Shown here piece after piece: positions 54,841-62,934 of a stretch of 64,000 nt of DNA. The DNA lies in the NCBI GenBank assembly GCA_951812945.1, contig CATOTB010000005.1, positions 124,001-188,000 of the forward strand, in the 5' to 3' direction. Origin of the DNA: Candidatus Dadabacteria bacterium. GTDB taxonomy: Bacteria > Desulfobacterota_D > UBA1144 > Nemesobacterales > Nemesobacteraceae. Numbering within the stretch: the first letter of the stretch is position 1; every line of letters starts with the position of its first letter. Both the position numbers and the translations under genes were made by a program. Under the pieces are notes generated by a model that searched no databases, had not been told where the DNA came from, and worked only from the letters and a program-made list of their open reading frames with translations.

Positions 54841-56799
54841 ATGTCTGATATTGGAAGTATAGCCATACTTCTTTCCTTCTTTATCACCATCTACAGTCTT
54901 GTTGCCTGCGCTGTTGCCGCGAGAACGGGAAGCCACGCGTTCGCTCAAAGCGGTGGAAACGGTCTTGTCTCTGTCGCCTTCCTTCTCCTGGTAGCGGTAT
55001 GCTGCCTTGTTTACGAACTTGTGACGCTTGATTTTTCGCTCAGGTACGTGGCGCTTAACACGAGCACGGACCTTCCGGTGATATACAGGGTGACGGCTCT
55101 TTGGGCCGGACAGGCGGGATCTTTGCTTCTCTGGAGTTTCATTCTCTCCCTGTATATGGCTTTCGTGGTCCTGAGGAGCAGAAAAAAGGGCGGGGACCCT
55201 TACGTAAACGCCGTTTTATGCGCCGTTTCCCTTTTCTTTCTTTTTCTCATCGCCTACGTGGAAGACCCCTTCGAGAAGTTGGGTGTGGCGGTTGGGGAAG
55301 GAAGAGGGCTTAATCCGATTCTCCAAAACGCATACATGGCCATCCACCCGGTCACTCTTTATGTGGGATACGTGGGGATTACCGTGCCTTTTGCTTTCGG
55401 CATAGGAGCCCTGCTTAGCGGACGCCTCGGGGACGAATGGATAAGGAACTGCAGGAAGTATGCCCTTTTTTCCTGGATGTTTCTCTCTGCGGGACTTCTT
55501 CTCGGGGCCAGATGGGCATATCTTGAACTCGGCTGGGGAGGATACTGGGCATGGGATCCGGTTGAGAACGCCGCGTTTATGCCCTGGCTTGCGGGGACTG
55601 CGTTTCTTCACTCCGTTATGATTCAGGAGAGAAAGGCGATGCTTAAGAAATGGAACATGATCCTGCTTATAATCACCTTTTTTCTCTCGATATTCGGTAC
55701 CTTCATAACCAGAAGCGGCATAGTGTCCTCGGTTCACTCCTTTGCCCGCTCGGACATCGGTCCGCTTTTTCTCGGCTTTATGATCTTCATACTGCTTTTT
55801 TCCTTCGCTCTTCTCGTCTACAGGTCAAAAGACCTCGAAAGCGAAGAGAGGTTCGATTCCCTACTATCAAGAGAAAGTGCCTTTCTGTTTAACAACCTCC
55901 TTTTTCTCGCGGCGGCTTTCTCCGTCTTTCTGGGAACGATTTTCCCCGTACTCTCGGAGGCTTTCACGGGGAAGAAAATCCTGGTCGGTCCTCCTTATTT
56001 CAACGCGGTAGGGGTGCCCATAGGACTTGTTCTTATCCTGCTGATGGGAATAGGTCCGCTTATATCGTGGAAAAAAGCCTCTACGGCAAATCTCAAGAGA
56101 AATTTCATTTTTCCGGGGGTGGTTTTTCTGGTGGTTCTCCTTGCGCTTTTTCTCTCCGGCATGAGGGAACCGGTGGCGCTTTTGAGTTTCGCGCTCTGCG
56201 GGTTTGTCGCTACGACAGTGTTCTTGGAGTATTTCAGAGGTATAAGGGTGCGAAGCGGCAGGGGGGAGAACCCGGTTTCGGCCTTTTTTAATCTTGTCTC
56301 AAAGAACCGCCGTCGCTACGGTGGATATATCGTTCACCTGGGAGTGGTGCTGCTGGTAGCGGGAATCACGGCTTCTTCGCTGTTCGTTACTCAGAAGGAG
56401 GTTGTTTTGGACAAGGGGGATTCCTTCTCTCTTGGAAGATACGATCTGGTCTTCCGTGGAGTGCGGTATATATCAAATGACGCTAAGGACGGGTTTTCAG
56501 CGGAGTTTTCGATCCAAAACGATGGTAAAAGCATTGCGACTATGTATCCCGAAAAAAATATCTACAAGTACGAGGGAAACAGGGAGATAAACCAGGAGAC
56601 CGAGGTCGCGCTTCGCTCCACTTTCAGAGACGATCTTTATCTCATACTGTCCGAGGTTGATGGAAGCGGAAAGGCAAACGTAAGGGCTCTTCTTAACCCG
56701 ATGGTGAACTGGATATGGGCTGGAGGCTTTGTTATCGTCTTTGGAGCGATTGTTACGATGTGGCCCGAGGGACGAAGAAAAAAGGAGCTTGGCGCATGA
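54841..56799 (+). CDS. ccmF: Cytochrome c haem lyase subunit CcmF
   Basis: Joins haem to apocytochrome cysteines. The 652-residue protein has about 14 spans; LGWGGYWAWDPVENAAFMPW is the WWD haem loop and VYRVTALWAGQAGSLLLWSF another conserved block. In System I* CcmF must work without CcmH, so thiol handling would differ. It starts two bases after ccmE and overlaps the next gene as ATGA. Confidence 0.95.
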   Translation: MSDIGSIAILLSFFITIYSLVACAVAARTGSHAFAQSGGNGLVSVAFLLLVAVCCLVYELVTLDFSLRYVALNTSTDLPVIYRVTALWAGQAGSLLLWSFILSLYMAFVVLRSRKKGGDPYVNAVLCAVSLFFLFLIAYVEDPFEKLGVAVGEGRGLNPILQNAYMAIHPVTLYVGYVGITVPFAFGIGALLSGRLGDEWIRNCRKYALFSWMFLSAGLLLGARWAYLELGWGGYWAWDPVENAAFMPWLAGTAFLHSVMIQERKAMLKKWNMILLIITFFLSIFGTFITRSGIVSSVHSFARSDIGPLFLGFMIFILLFSFALLVYRSKDLESEERFDSLLSRESAFLFNNLLFLAAAFSVFLGTIFPVLSEAFTGKKILVGPPYFNAVGVPIGLVLILLMGIGPLISWKKASTANLKRNFIFPGVVFLVVLLALFLSGMREPVALLSFALCGFVATTVFLEYFRGIRVRSGRGENPVSAFFNLVSKNRRRYGGYIVHLGVVLLVAGITASSLFVTQKEVVLDKGDSFSLGRYDLVFRGVRYISNDAKDGFSAEFSIQNDGKSIATMYPEKNIYKYEGNREINQETEVALRSTFRDDLYLILSEVDGSGKANVRALLNPMVNWIWAGGFVIVFGAIVTMWPEGRRKKELGA

Positions 56800-57143
56800 G
56801 CGAATACATAATTTCTCTTCTGCTTGTGATGCTGGTCTCGATTTTTACCATTTACCCTTTTTTTCTGGGTCGCAGGAAGCAAGGTGTAGCGGATAGCTCC
56901 GGGGCTAACCGGCTTGAACAGCTTTACGAGAGAAGGGACCTTTATTACTCCTCCATAAAAGATATAGAGCTTGACCGTGATATGGGGAAACTAAGTGAGC
57001 AGGACTACGCCGAGCTTATCTCAAGGTATAAGGAAAAAGCGGCAGCCGTTACAAAGCTGATCTCAGAACTTCAATCGACTGAGAAAAACGAAAAAACCGA
57101 AGAGAAAATGAAAAAATCTCCTTTTGAGACTCCTGTTTCATAA
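56796..57143 (+). CDS. Short CcmI-like membrane protein
   Basis: 115 residues from ATG 56796, overlapping the ccmF stop. One N-terminal span (YIISLLLVMLVSIFTIYPFF), then a coiled-coil segment with LEQLYERRDLYYSSIKDIEL and RDMGKLSEQDYAELISRYKE. That helix pattern (L..LE.D...GKLS..DY) is the one seen at the N-terminus of CcmI, but the TPR domain that binds apocytochrome is absent. Residues 95-115 are Lys/Glu rich. CcmI-like by place and pattern; function inferred. Confidence 0.7.
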   Translation: MSEYIISLLLVMLVSIFTIYPFFLGRRKQGVADSSGANRLEQLYERRDLYYSSIKDIELDRDMGKLSEQDYAELISRYKEKAAAVTKLISELQSTEKNEKTEEKMKKSPFETPVS

Positions 57144-57155
57144 TCTGCTGGAATC

Positions 57156-58430
57156 ATGAGAAAAACGACATTACATGTCTTCTTAATTTCTTTTTTCTTT
57201 TTTTCTTCAATCCTGCTTCCTTCGGCTGTGGCACAGGTGTCGGGAGAGTCTGTTTTTGTCGAGGGCAGATGCGTAAGATGCCACACGATCGGAAAGGGAA
57301 GGTTCGTAGGCCCCGATCTTCTGGGTGTAGGTGAGAGATACTCAAGGGATGATCTCATTAAATGGGCCAAGGACCCGGAAAGCCTTTACTCTCAAAGAAA
57401 GAAAAAACCGATAAACAAAGGTTATCCGCCGATGCCATCCATGAATCTTTCAAAAAGCGATGCCCGGAAAGTTGCCGACTACCTCTTGGAGTACACGCCT
57501 CCCCAAGGCCTCTCTGAAAGCGGAACGATAATGGGCCAAGTAAGGAATATCACGACACAGAAACCGCAAGAGGGTCAGGATGTCGTTTTGATCTCTTACA
57601 TGGGAGACAGGAAAGAAGAACGCCACTTCGCAAAATCGGATTCGCTGGGCGTGTTTTCTTTTTCCTCTCTGCGGTGGGACAGAAGCTATGAGATCATGCT
57701 TTTTCACCAGGGAGTTCAGTATGTTTCGGGAAAGATGGTTTTTCTTCCTGGAAAGGACGAAATCACTCTTGATCTCCCGGTCTACGATACCACGAGTTCT
57801 GACGAAAACATCTCTTTGCGGTCACTGAACTTGATTGTCTACCCTGATAACGGGGGTAGCAGCGTGAATGTGACCTCACTTTATGTTTTTGAGAACTCGG
57901 GCGACACCGTTTTTACCGGAGAGCAGACGGACTCGGATACGACGACACTTGTTTTTTCGATTCCTGAGGAGGCTGAAAATGTTACTTTTTCAGACAGCGT
58001 CAATCCGGAGGCGGCGGAGAGAAAGGGAGGAAAGCTTTACAGCAAACTTCCTTTTCTTCCGGGGATGAAAAGAGTTGCTCTTGGTTATTCCCTCCCTCTT
58101 TCGCAAATCGGGGAGAAATTCTCGATAAGCTTTGACTATGAAGTCGGCGACCTCGCCGTATTTGTAAGAGAAACAGAACTCGGAATCCGGGTTGAGCGAT
58201 CTGGGGCGGTTGCGGAAGAGATCATGATTCACGACGAGGCGTTTTTGAAATACGTCCTATCTGACTTAAAACCCGGCAGTGTTACAGTAGGTGTTTCCAA
58301 TATTTCTTTTCTTAAAAGCAATCTCGGCAAATACCTGCCCGCGATACTCTTTTTTCTCTTTGTCGTAGTGGGAGTCATGTATTTTTTCTACGGGAAGAAC
58401 AGGTTTTTAAGTATGAATTCAGACAAATAA
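57156..58430 (+). CDS. Membrane-anchored mono-haem cytochrome c with carboxypeptidase-regulatory-like domain
   Basis: 424 residues. A signal peptide ends near AVA (26). Cys39-x-x-Cys42-His43 (RCVRCHTIGKG) is one c-type haem site, and PPMPSMNLSKSDARKVADYL gives the Met ligand and last helix of a class I cytochrome c (about 30-115). Residues about 123-205 look like a carboxypeptidase-regulatory beta sandwich; a second beta region follows and a single span (YLPAILFFLFVVVGVMYFFY, about 394-413) anchors the C-terminus. It is 12 bases behind the CcmI-like gene and so a likely client of this ccm operon. Redox partner unknown. Confidence 0.85.
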   Translation: MRKTTLHVFLISFFFFSSILLPSAVAQVSGESVFVEGRCVRCHTIGKGRFVGPDLLGVGERYSRDDLIKWAKDPESLYSQRKKKPINKGYPPMPSMNLSKSDARKVADYLLEYTPPQGLSESGTIMGQVRNITTQKPQEGQDVVLISYMGDRKEERHFAKSDSLGVFSFSSLRWDRSYEIMLFHQGVQYVSGKMVFLPGKDEITLDLPVYDTTSSDENISLRSLNLIVYPDNGGSSVNVTSLYVFENSGDTVFTGEQTDSDTTTLVFSIPEEAENVTFSDSVNPEAAERKGGKLYSKLPFLPGMKRVALGYSLPLSQIGEKFSISFDYEVGDLAVFVRETELGIRVERSGAVAEEIMIHDEAFLKYVLSDLKPGSVTVGVSNISFLKSNLGKYLPAILFFLFVVVGVMYFFYGKNRFLSMNSDK

Positions 58431-58469
58431 GAATGGTTTTCGGACTAGAGGATTTCTTTCTTCTGAAAA

Positions 58470-59645
58470 ATGAGCGACGCGCAGAAAAATCCACCACCCT
58501 TACTTAACAGAAGCTTTGTCCTTGTAACTTTTCTCGGGTGTCTTTACTTCTTTAACTTTCATTCGTTTCTCCTTCTACCCATTAGGATTTTTGAGCTGGG
58601 GGGAACAGAAAAAATAGTCGGATTCGTGATGGGAATCGCGGGATTGAGCACCCTTTTTCTTACTCCCTACGCGGGCCACATAACCGATAGGTACGGGAAA
58701 AAGCTGTTTGTGCTGCTCGGATTCGCGCTGCTTGCCGCCTCGACGTTCCCGCTCGCCTTTTTAGACAGGGTCGATTACCTCTACTACGTCATCAGGATAG
58801 TTCACGGCTGTTCCTTTTCCCTTTTCTTTGTTGCGGCTGGGGCGCTCACGGTTGATGTCTCAAGCGAGCACAGAAGGGCTCAGGCGCTCGGCATATACGG
58901 TGTCTTCACGATAATAAACTATGCGATTGCCCCTTATGTGGGTTCCATTCTGATGGATAATTTCGGTTTTGATTTCTTTATTTTTTTCCTCACCATTACG
59001 GCGCTTTTGGGTTTCTTAGTCTCCTTCATGATTCAGGAGGGAAAGAAAACGCCAGTACCAAAAAACGGGGGACGAAGCTATGGGGACTGTCTTCGGGACA
59101 AAGCCACATTTGTGTCCTCCGCAACACTCTTTATATGCGGGGCGGCGTTTATAACGACGTTTAACTTCATCTCCATCTTCTCTCTTTCCATAAACATAGA
59201 GAATTTCCATGCTTATTTTATTTCCTACACAGTTTCTGTGCTTGCGATCAGGTTGTTTCTCGGCTGGGTTCCCGACAGATACGGGAAGTGGAGAGTTGCT
59301 TCCCCATTCGTTTTCTTCTTGGGGCTGAGTGTTTTCATGCTGAGTTTTGTACACGAGATAAAGCTTCTTGTTCTCTGCGGAATCATATTCGGCTGTGCGC
59401 ACGGATTTGTGTATCCTTCAATATATTCGATCATAATAGAATCGAATCCGAAGGAGGCTAGGGCAAAGGCTTTTGCCATAAGCAGCGTTTCATTCACGGG
59501 TGGCGGAATGATGGGGTCTTTTATCTTCGGAGTTGTAGCGGAGTTCTTCGGATTCAGGACGATGTTTGTTTCAATAGCGCTTATGGTCTTCCTAGGTTTT
59601 TTACTCTTCACCAGAAGCTCTGTCTTAAAGGAGCGCAAAATATGA
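58470..59645 (+). CDS. MFS transporter
   Basis: 391 residues with about 12 spans. Motif A appears as GHITDRYGKKLFVLLGF and again in the second half as GWVPDRYGKWRVASP. RIVHGCSFSLFFVAAGALTV is typical of sugar or drug facilitator-like MFS branches. The stop overlaps the thioesterase gene by four bases. Substrate unknown. The ATG at 58470 has no clear ribosome site. Confidence 0.85.
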   Translation: MSDAQKNPPPLLNRSFVLVTFLGCLYFFNFHSFLLLPIRIFELGGTEKIVGFVMGIAGLSTLFLTPYAGHITDRYGKKLFVLLGFALLAASTFPLAFLDRVDYLYYVIRIVHGCSFSLFFVAAGALTVDVSSEHRRAQALGIYGVFTIINYAIAPYVGSILMDNFGFDFFIFFLTITALLGFLVSFMIQEGKKTPVPKNGGRSYGDCLRDKATFVSSATLFICGAAFITTFNFISIFSLSINIENFHAYFISYTVSVLAIRLFLGWVPDRYGKWRVASPFVFFLGLSVFMLSFVHEIKLLVLCGIIFGCAHGFVYPSIYSIIIESNPKEARAKAFAISSVSFTGGGMMGSFIFGVVAEFFGFRTMFVSIALMVFLGFLLFTRSSVLKERKI

Positions 59646-60034
59646 GCACAAAACCCATTAGACTTCCTTCCGGTCACCCCAAGATTTTCGACACGATGAA
59701 AATAGAGATCCTGCGCATGGAAAACGGGGAGGCGGAACTCTCCATGCCGTTTCTTGAGGAATATACTCAGCACTACGGAATGCTCCACGGCGGGGCCATT
59801 TTTACCTTGGCGGATGCGGCCTGCGGAGTTGCGGTTGCCAGTGTCGCCAGGGAAGGGAAAAAGTTCCTTACGTCCGGAATGAATATAAGTTATCTGGAAC
59901 CCATCAGGGAAGGTCTTACGATTTGTCGTGCCAGAGTGCTAAGGCAGGGGAGAATAATGCCTGTTGAGAGCGAGGTTTTGAATTCGGGTGTTTGCGTGGC
60001 GAAGGCTAGTGCTATTTATACTTTAGTTGATTAA
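59642..60034 (+). CDS. PaaI-type hotdog thioesterase
   Basis: Acyl-CoA or aryl-CoA thioesterase. The 130-residue protein has the hotdog motif HYGMLHGGAIFTLADAACGV, where HGG and the following Asp shape the active site, and SYLEPIREGLTICRARVL as the next strands. Coupled to the MFS gene (ATGA), so the two may act on the same compound (inference). Converges on rsmE. Confidence 0.9.
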   Translation: MSTKPIRLPSGHPKIFDTMKIEILRMENGEAELSMPFLEEYTQHYGMLHGGAIFTLADAACGVAVASVAREGKKFLTSGMNISYLEPIREGLTICRARVLRQGRIMPVESEVLNSGVCVAKASAIYTLVD

Positions 60035-60040
60035 TCTCCG

Positions 60041-60775
60041 CTAGATATCGCCGAAGCGGGACTGTAGAAGCGCTAAGCCTACCAGTGAAGCCGTTTCCGC
60101 TCTCAGTATTCTTTTTCCAAGCCCAAGAGCCATGTAACCATTTTCTCCGGCCAAGGTGATTTCTTCTTTCGAGAAACCTCCTTCGGGACCTATATAGACG
60201 TTTATGCTGTTTACAGGTCTTGTGAGGGACTTCATGAAATCCCCGAGCAGTTTGCCTTGATTTTCATAAAGTATTACTTTCATCTCGCTTTGCTTCTTAA
60301 TTCCAAAGGAATCCCGGAAATCAACCGGCTGCGAAACGGCAGGCGGGACAGTCCTTCCGCACTGCTTTGTTGATTCCAGCGCTATCTTGTTCCACCTGTC
60401 TACCTTGGCGGTTGATCTTACCTGGGTCCTTTCGGAAATTACTGGGAAAACCTCCGATACGCCGAGCTGCGTTGCCTGGCTGATTACCCCGTCCATCCTG
60501 CTTCCCTTGAGAATCGCCTGGAAGAGATTCAGTTCCAGCTCCGGTTCGGTTTGCAACCGGCGGGTGTCGTGAACCCGGAGGGTGATGGCTTCAGAGGAGA
60601 TATCCGTTAAGATGCCTTCATACTCGGTGGATTCAGTATCAAAAACGGTTATGCGATCCCCCGCTCCGAGTCTCAGGACTTTCGTTATATGCGTGTAGTC
60701 GCTCTCAGATATTGTTCCGCGAACCACTCCGTCGTCTTCTGAAGAGGGTTCTTTTCTGATAGGGAATCTGGGCAT
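60041..60775 (-). CDS. rsmE: 16S rRNA (uracil1498-N3)-methyltransferase
   Basis: SPOUT-class methyltransferase for U1498 of 16S rRNA. It has 244 residues: an N-terminal PUA-like part (HITKVLRLGAGDRITVFD), ATQLGVSEVFPVISERTQV in the middle, and the SAM-binding knot YIGPEGGFSKEEITLA with LGKRILRAETASL. All are family hallmarks. The start lies 13 bases after the cobA-hemD stop on the same strand. Confidence 0.95.
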   Translation of the reverse strand: MPRFPIRKEPSSEDDGVVRGTISESDYTHITKVLRLGAGDRITVFDTESTEYEGILTDISSEAITLRVHDTRRLQTEPELELNLFQAILKGSRMDGVISQATQLGVSEVFPVISERTQVRSTAKVDRWNKIALESTKQCGRTVPPAVSQPVDFRDSFGIKKQSEMKVILYENQGKLLGDFMKSLTRPVNSINVYIGPEGGFSKEEITLAGENGYMALGLGKRILRAETASLVGLALLQSRFGDI

Positions 60776-60788
60776 TTCAGGCCGCCTT

Positions 60789-62303
60789 TTATGAGACGTA
60801 TAGGTCCAGGATTTTTTCTTTGAGCCCCCGGGTTGTATGGATGTCGGCGGTTACGGCGGCGGTAAAACCGTAGCCAAGCAGCGTTGCGGCCGTTACAGGC
60901 CCTATGCAGGCAAACCCGGTTTTGCTGAAAAGCTCGGGATCTTCTCCAAAAAGCAAGAAGAAATTCGTTACGGTCGAGGAGCTTGTAAACGCTACAAGGT
61001 CTATCTCCGCACCGGAGAATTTTTCTTTTATCCTGTCAATCTCCTGCTTTGCGTAGTCGGGAACAAGCGTTTCATAAATGCAGAGGACTTCCACCGTAGC
61101 TCCCATTGCCCGCAACGTGTCAGGAAGAATTTCTCTTGCCACAAGAGCTCTTGGGATAAGTATTTTTTTGCCGTCGAGGTCAAGCTCTTCGGCAAGCGAG
61201 ATTATTCCTTCGGCCGTATAGACCTTGGGCATGTAATCCGATTTAAGGTTGTACTTTAGAAGTTCCTCAGAAGTTTTTTCTCCTATGGCTATTATTTTCT
61301 TGCCTCCCAGTTCACGCGAATCCTTTCCGTGGGATGCCAGCACTTCAAAATAGTTGCTTACTCCGTTTACGCTTGTGAACACCAGGAAATCATAGTCTTC
61401 GAGGTTCTGTACCGAGAGTTGCTGCTCTCTAGTGTTTCTTACGGGCTTTATCGTTATCGTGGGAAATTCGATGGTCTTTGCCCCACAGGAGTCGAAGGTC
61501 TCAGCAAACTCGGAAGACGCTTCCTTTTCTCTTGTTACCATTATGGTTTTTCCGAAAAGAGGCTTTTTTTCATACCATGCTATTGCCTCTGCGAGCTCGG
61601 CCACTTCTCCGACCACTATGGTGGCCGGGGTTTGGACGTCAAGAGCTCTGATTTTCTCCGCTATGTCAGAAATAGTTCCCACAACGGATTTCTGTTCAGG
61701 CAGAGTGCCGCAGGATATAACGGCAACGGGGGTAGACGGCGCTTTTCCCATCTCAAGCAGTTTTTTCATTATGCTCTCGAGATTTGTGAGTCCCATGAGA
61801 AACACCATCGTTTCTATTTGCCCCGGATCGTAAGCGAAATCCTCTCCTTGGCTCTGGTGACCGGTAAAAACCGCAAAAGATGAATTGTAATTCCTGTGAG
61901 TAATGGGAATTCCACCGTATGCAGGCACCGCGGTAACGGAACTTACTCCCGGGACGATCTCGATATCGATGCCGTTTTTAACGACCACCTCGGCTTCTTC
62001 TCCGCCCCTTCCGAAAACGAAAGGGTCTCCCCCTTTAAGCCTCGCAACCGTTTTTCCATCTTTTGCTCTGGTTATAAGAAGTTCATTTATCTCTTCTTGG
62101 GATATGTGCGCTTCTCCCATCGTCTTGCCGGCAAAAATAAGTTCTGCGTCGGGACTGCAGAACTTGAGTATCTGCGGGTTCACAAGAGAGTCGTAGATTA
62201 CCACCTGCGCTTCTCCTAGTAGCTCCTTTCCTCTGAGAGTAAGAAGACTTGGGTCGCCGGGTCCTGCGCCGATTAGATAAACTCTGCCTTTTTTTTCACT
62301 CAT
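60789..62303 (-). CDS. Fused uroporphyrinogen-III methyltransferase / uroporphyrinogen-III synthase
   Basis: 504 residues. The N-terminal half (1 to about 245) is SUMT/CobA: VYLIGAGPGDPSLLTLRGKE, VIYDSLVNPQIL, VARLKGGDPFVFGRGGEEAE and GVSSVTAVPAYGGIPITHR. The C-terminal half (about 255-504) is HemD: KTIMVTREKEASSEFAETF, FTSVNGVSNYFEVL and AFTSSSTVTNFF. The fusion makes uro'gen III and methylates it to precorrin-2, the branch to sirohaem, cobalamin or haem d1. Such CobA-HemD fusions are known in Firmicutes and deltaproteobacteria. Confidence 0.94.
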   Translation of the reverse strand: MSEKKGRVYLIGAGPGDPSLLTLRGKELLGEAQVVIYDSLVNPQILKFCSPDAELIFAGKTMGEAHISQEEINELLITRAKDGKTVARLKGGDPFVFGRGGEEAEVVVKNGIDIEIVPGVSSVTAVPAYGGIPITHRNYNSSFAVFTGHQSQGEDFAYDPGQIETMVFLMGLTNLESIMKKLLEMGKAPSTPVAVISCGTLPEQKSVVGTISDIAEKIRALDVQTPATIVVGEVAELAEAIAWYEKKPLFGKTIMVTREKEASSEFAETFDSCGAKTIEFPTITIKPVRNTREQQLSVQNLEDYDFLVFTSVNGVSNYFEVLASHGKDSRELGGKKIIAIGEKTSEELLKYNLKSDYMPKVYTAEGIISLAEELDLDGKKILIPRALVAREILPDTLRAMGATVEVLCIYETLVPDYAKQEIDRIKEKFSGAEIDLVAFTSSSTVTNFFLLFGEDPELFSKTGFACIGPVTAATLLGYGFTAAVTADIHTTRGLKEKILDLYVS

Positions 62304-62829
62304 AGAACCGTGGATTGCTGGGGAGATATCCTAGAGAAATTCACCTGTCCGTTTCTCTTATACATTACACCGCGAAGGGAAAAACGAAGTCGCGACACCG
62401 CGTTTCATCTTCCCTCTGCTCCAGAACATTATTTCTCATAGAGGTATTCCTGTAAAATCACTAATGGTGCGGTGACAAATTAGTTGTCCGCTTTTGCTTT
62501 GTTCACCTCGGTTTATTCGAGCTACGTTCTTCGAGGCTGATATTAAACAGCGGTGCTCTCCTGTCTGAAGTATTACCTTTGCTTGTTCTCCGAACTCCCG
62601 CTCACGGCCCCCTTCACTTTTACTCTTTTATCCCCGCTTGCCTCGTCGTTATCCATTGCGGTTATCTGCACCGCTTCATTGCTTATGATGTTGCCGATCG
62701 ATTCCCTGCGGAAGAAGGGAGGTTCTCAGCCGAAAAAGGTTTAAGGTTTCCCTTGGATAAAGGGGAAAAATCGAGTGCATTTGTTAAGATCGAATGTTCA
62801 CATTACCCTGAAATTGGTTTGTGATTTGC
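62304..62829. other. Intergenic region without recognisable gene
   Basis: About 530 bases before the promoter at 62830. Two overlapping short open frames (62553-62824) have no ribosome site and low-complexity, pyrimidine-rich translations, and I do not accept them. No tRNA, repeat array or known riboswitch is seen. An imperfect inverted repeat (GGGAA near 62377 with TTCCC near 62409) may mark the leader of the minus-strand cobA-hemD gene. Confidence 0.6.
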
Positions 62830-62859
62830 TTGACAGCGGTGCGGGGAAATCGATAGAAT
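62830..62859 (+). promoter_or_regulatory. Promoter of the Cache-domain gene
   Basis: TTGACA at 62830-62835 and TAGAAT at 62854-62859, 18 bases apart; eleven of twelve bases match consensus. The transcript would start near 62866, right at the left edge of the 13-bp tandem repeat. Confidence 0.68.
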
Positions 62860-62866
62860 GGATGTA

Positions 62867-62892
62867 TAGTACTTAATGTTAGTACCTAATTT
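62867..62892 (+). repeat. Tandem 13-bp repeat at the transcription start, possible operator
   Basis: TAGTACTTAATGT (62867-62879) is followed at once by TAGTACCTAATTT (62880-62892), 11 of 13 bases equal. It lies directly downstream of the -10 element and about 30 bases before the ribosome site GGGGAGGA, where a bound repressor would block transcription. The regulator is unknown. Confidence 0.55.
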
Positions 62893-62934
62893 ATGCTTTC
62901 ATTTCGATTAGCTAGTAAGGGGAGGATCAAAATC

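Noticed and set aside
62553..62824. Two overlapping short open frames upstream of the Cache gene
   Set aside because: No ribosome site, no family resemblance, and both overlap each other in different frames.
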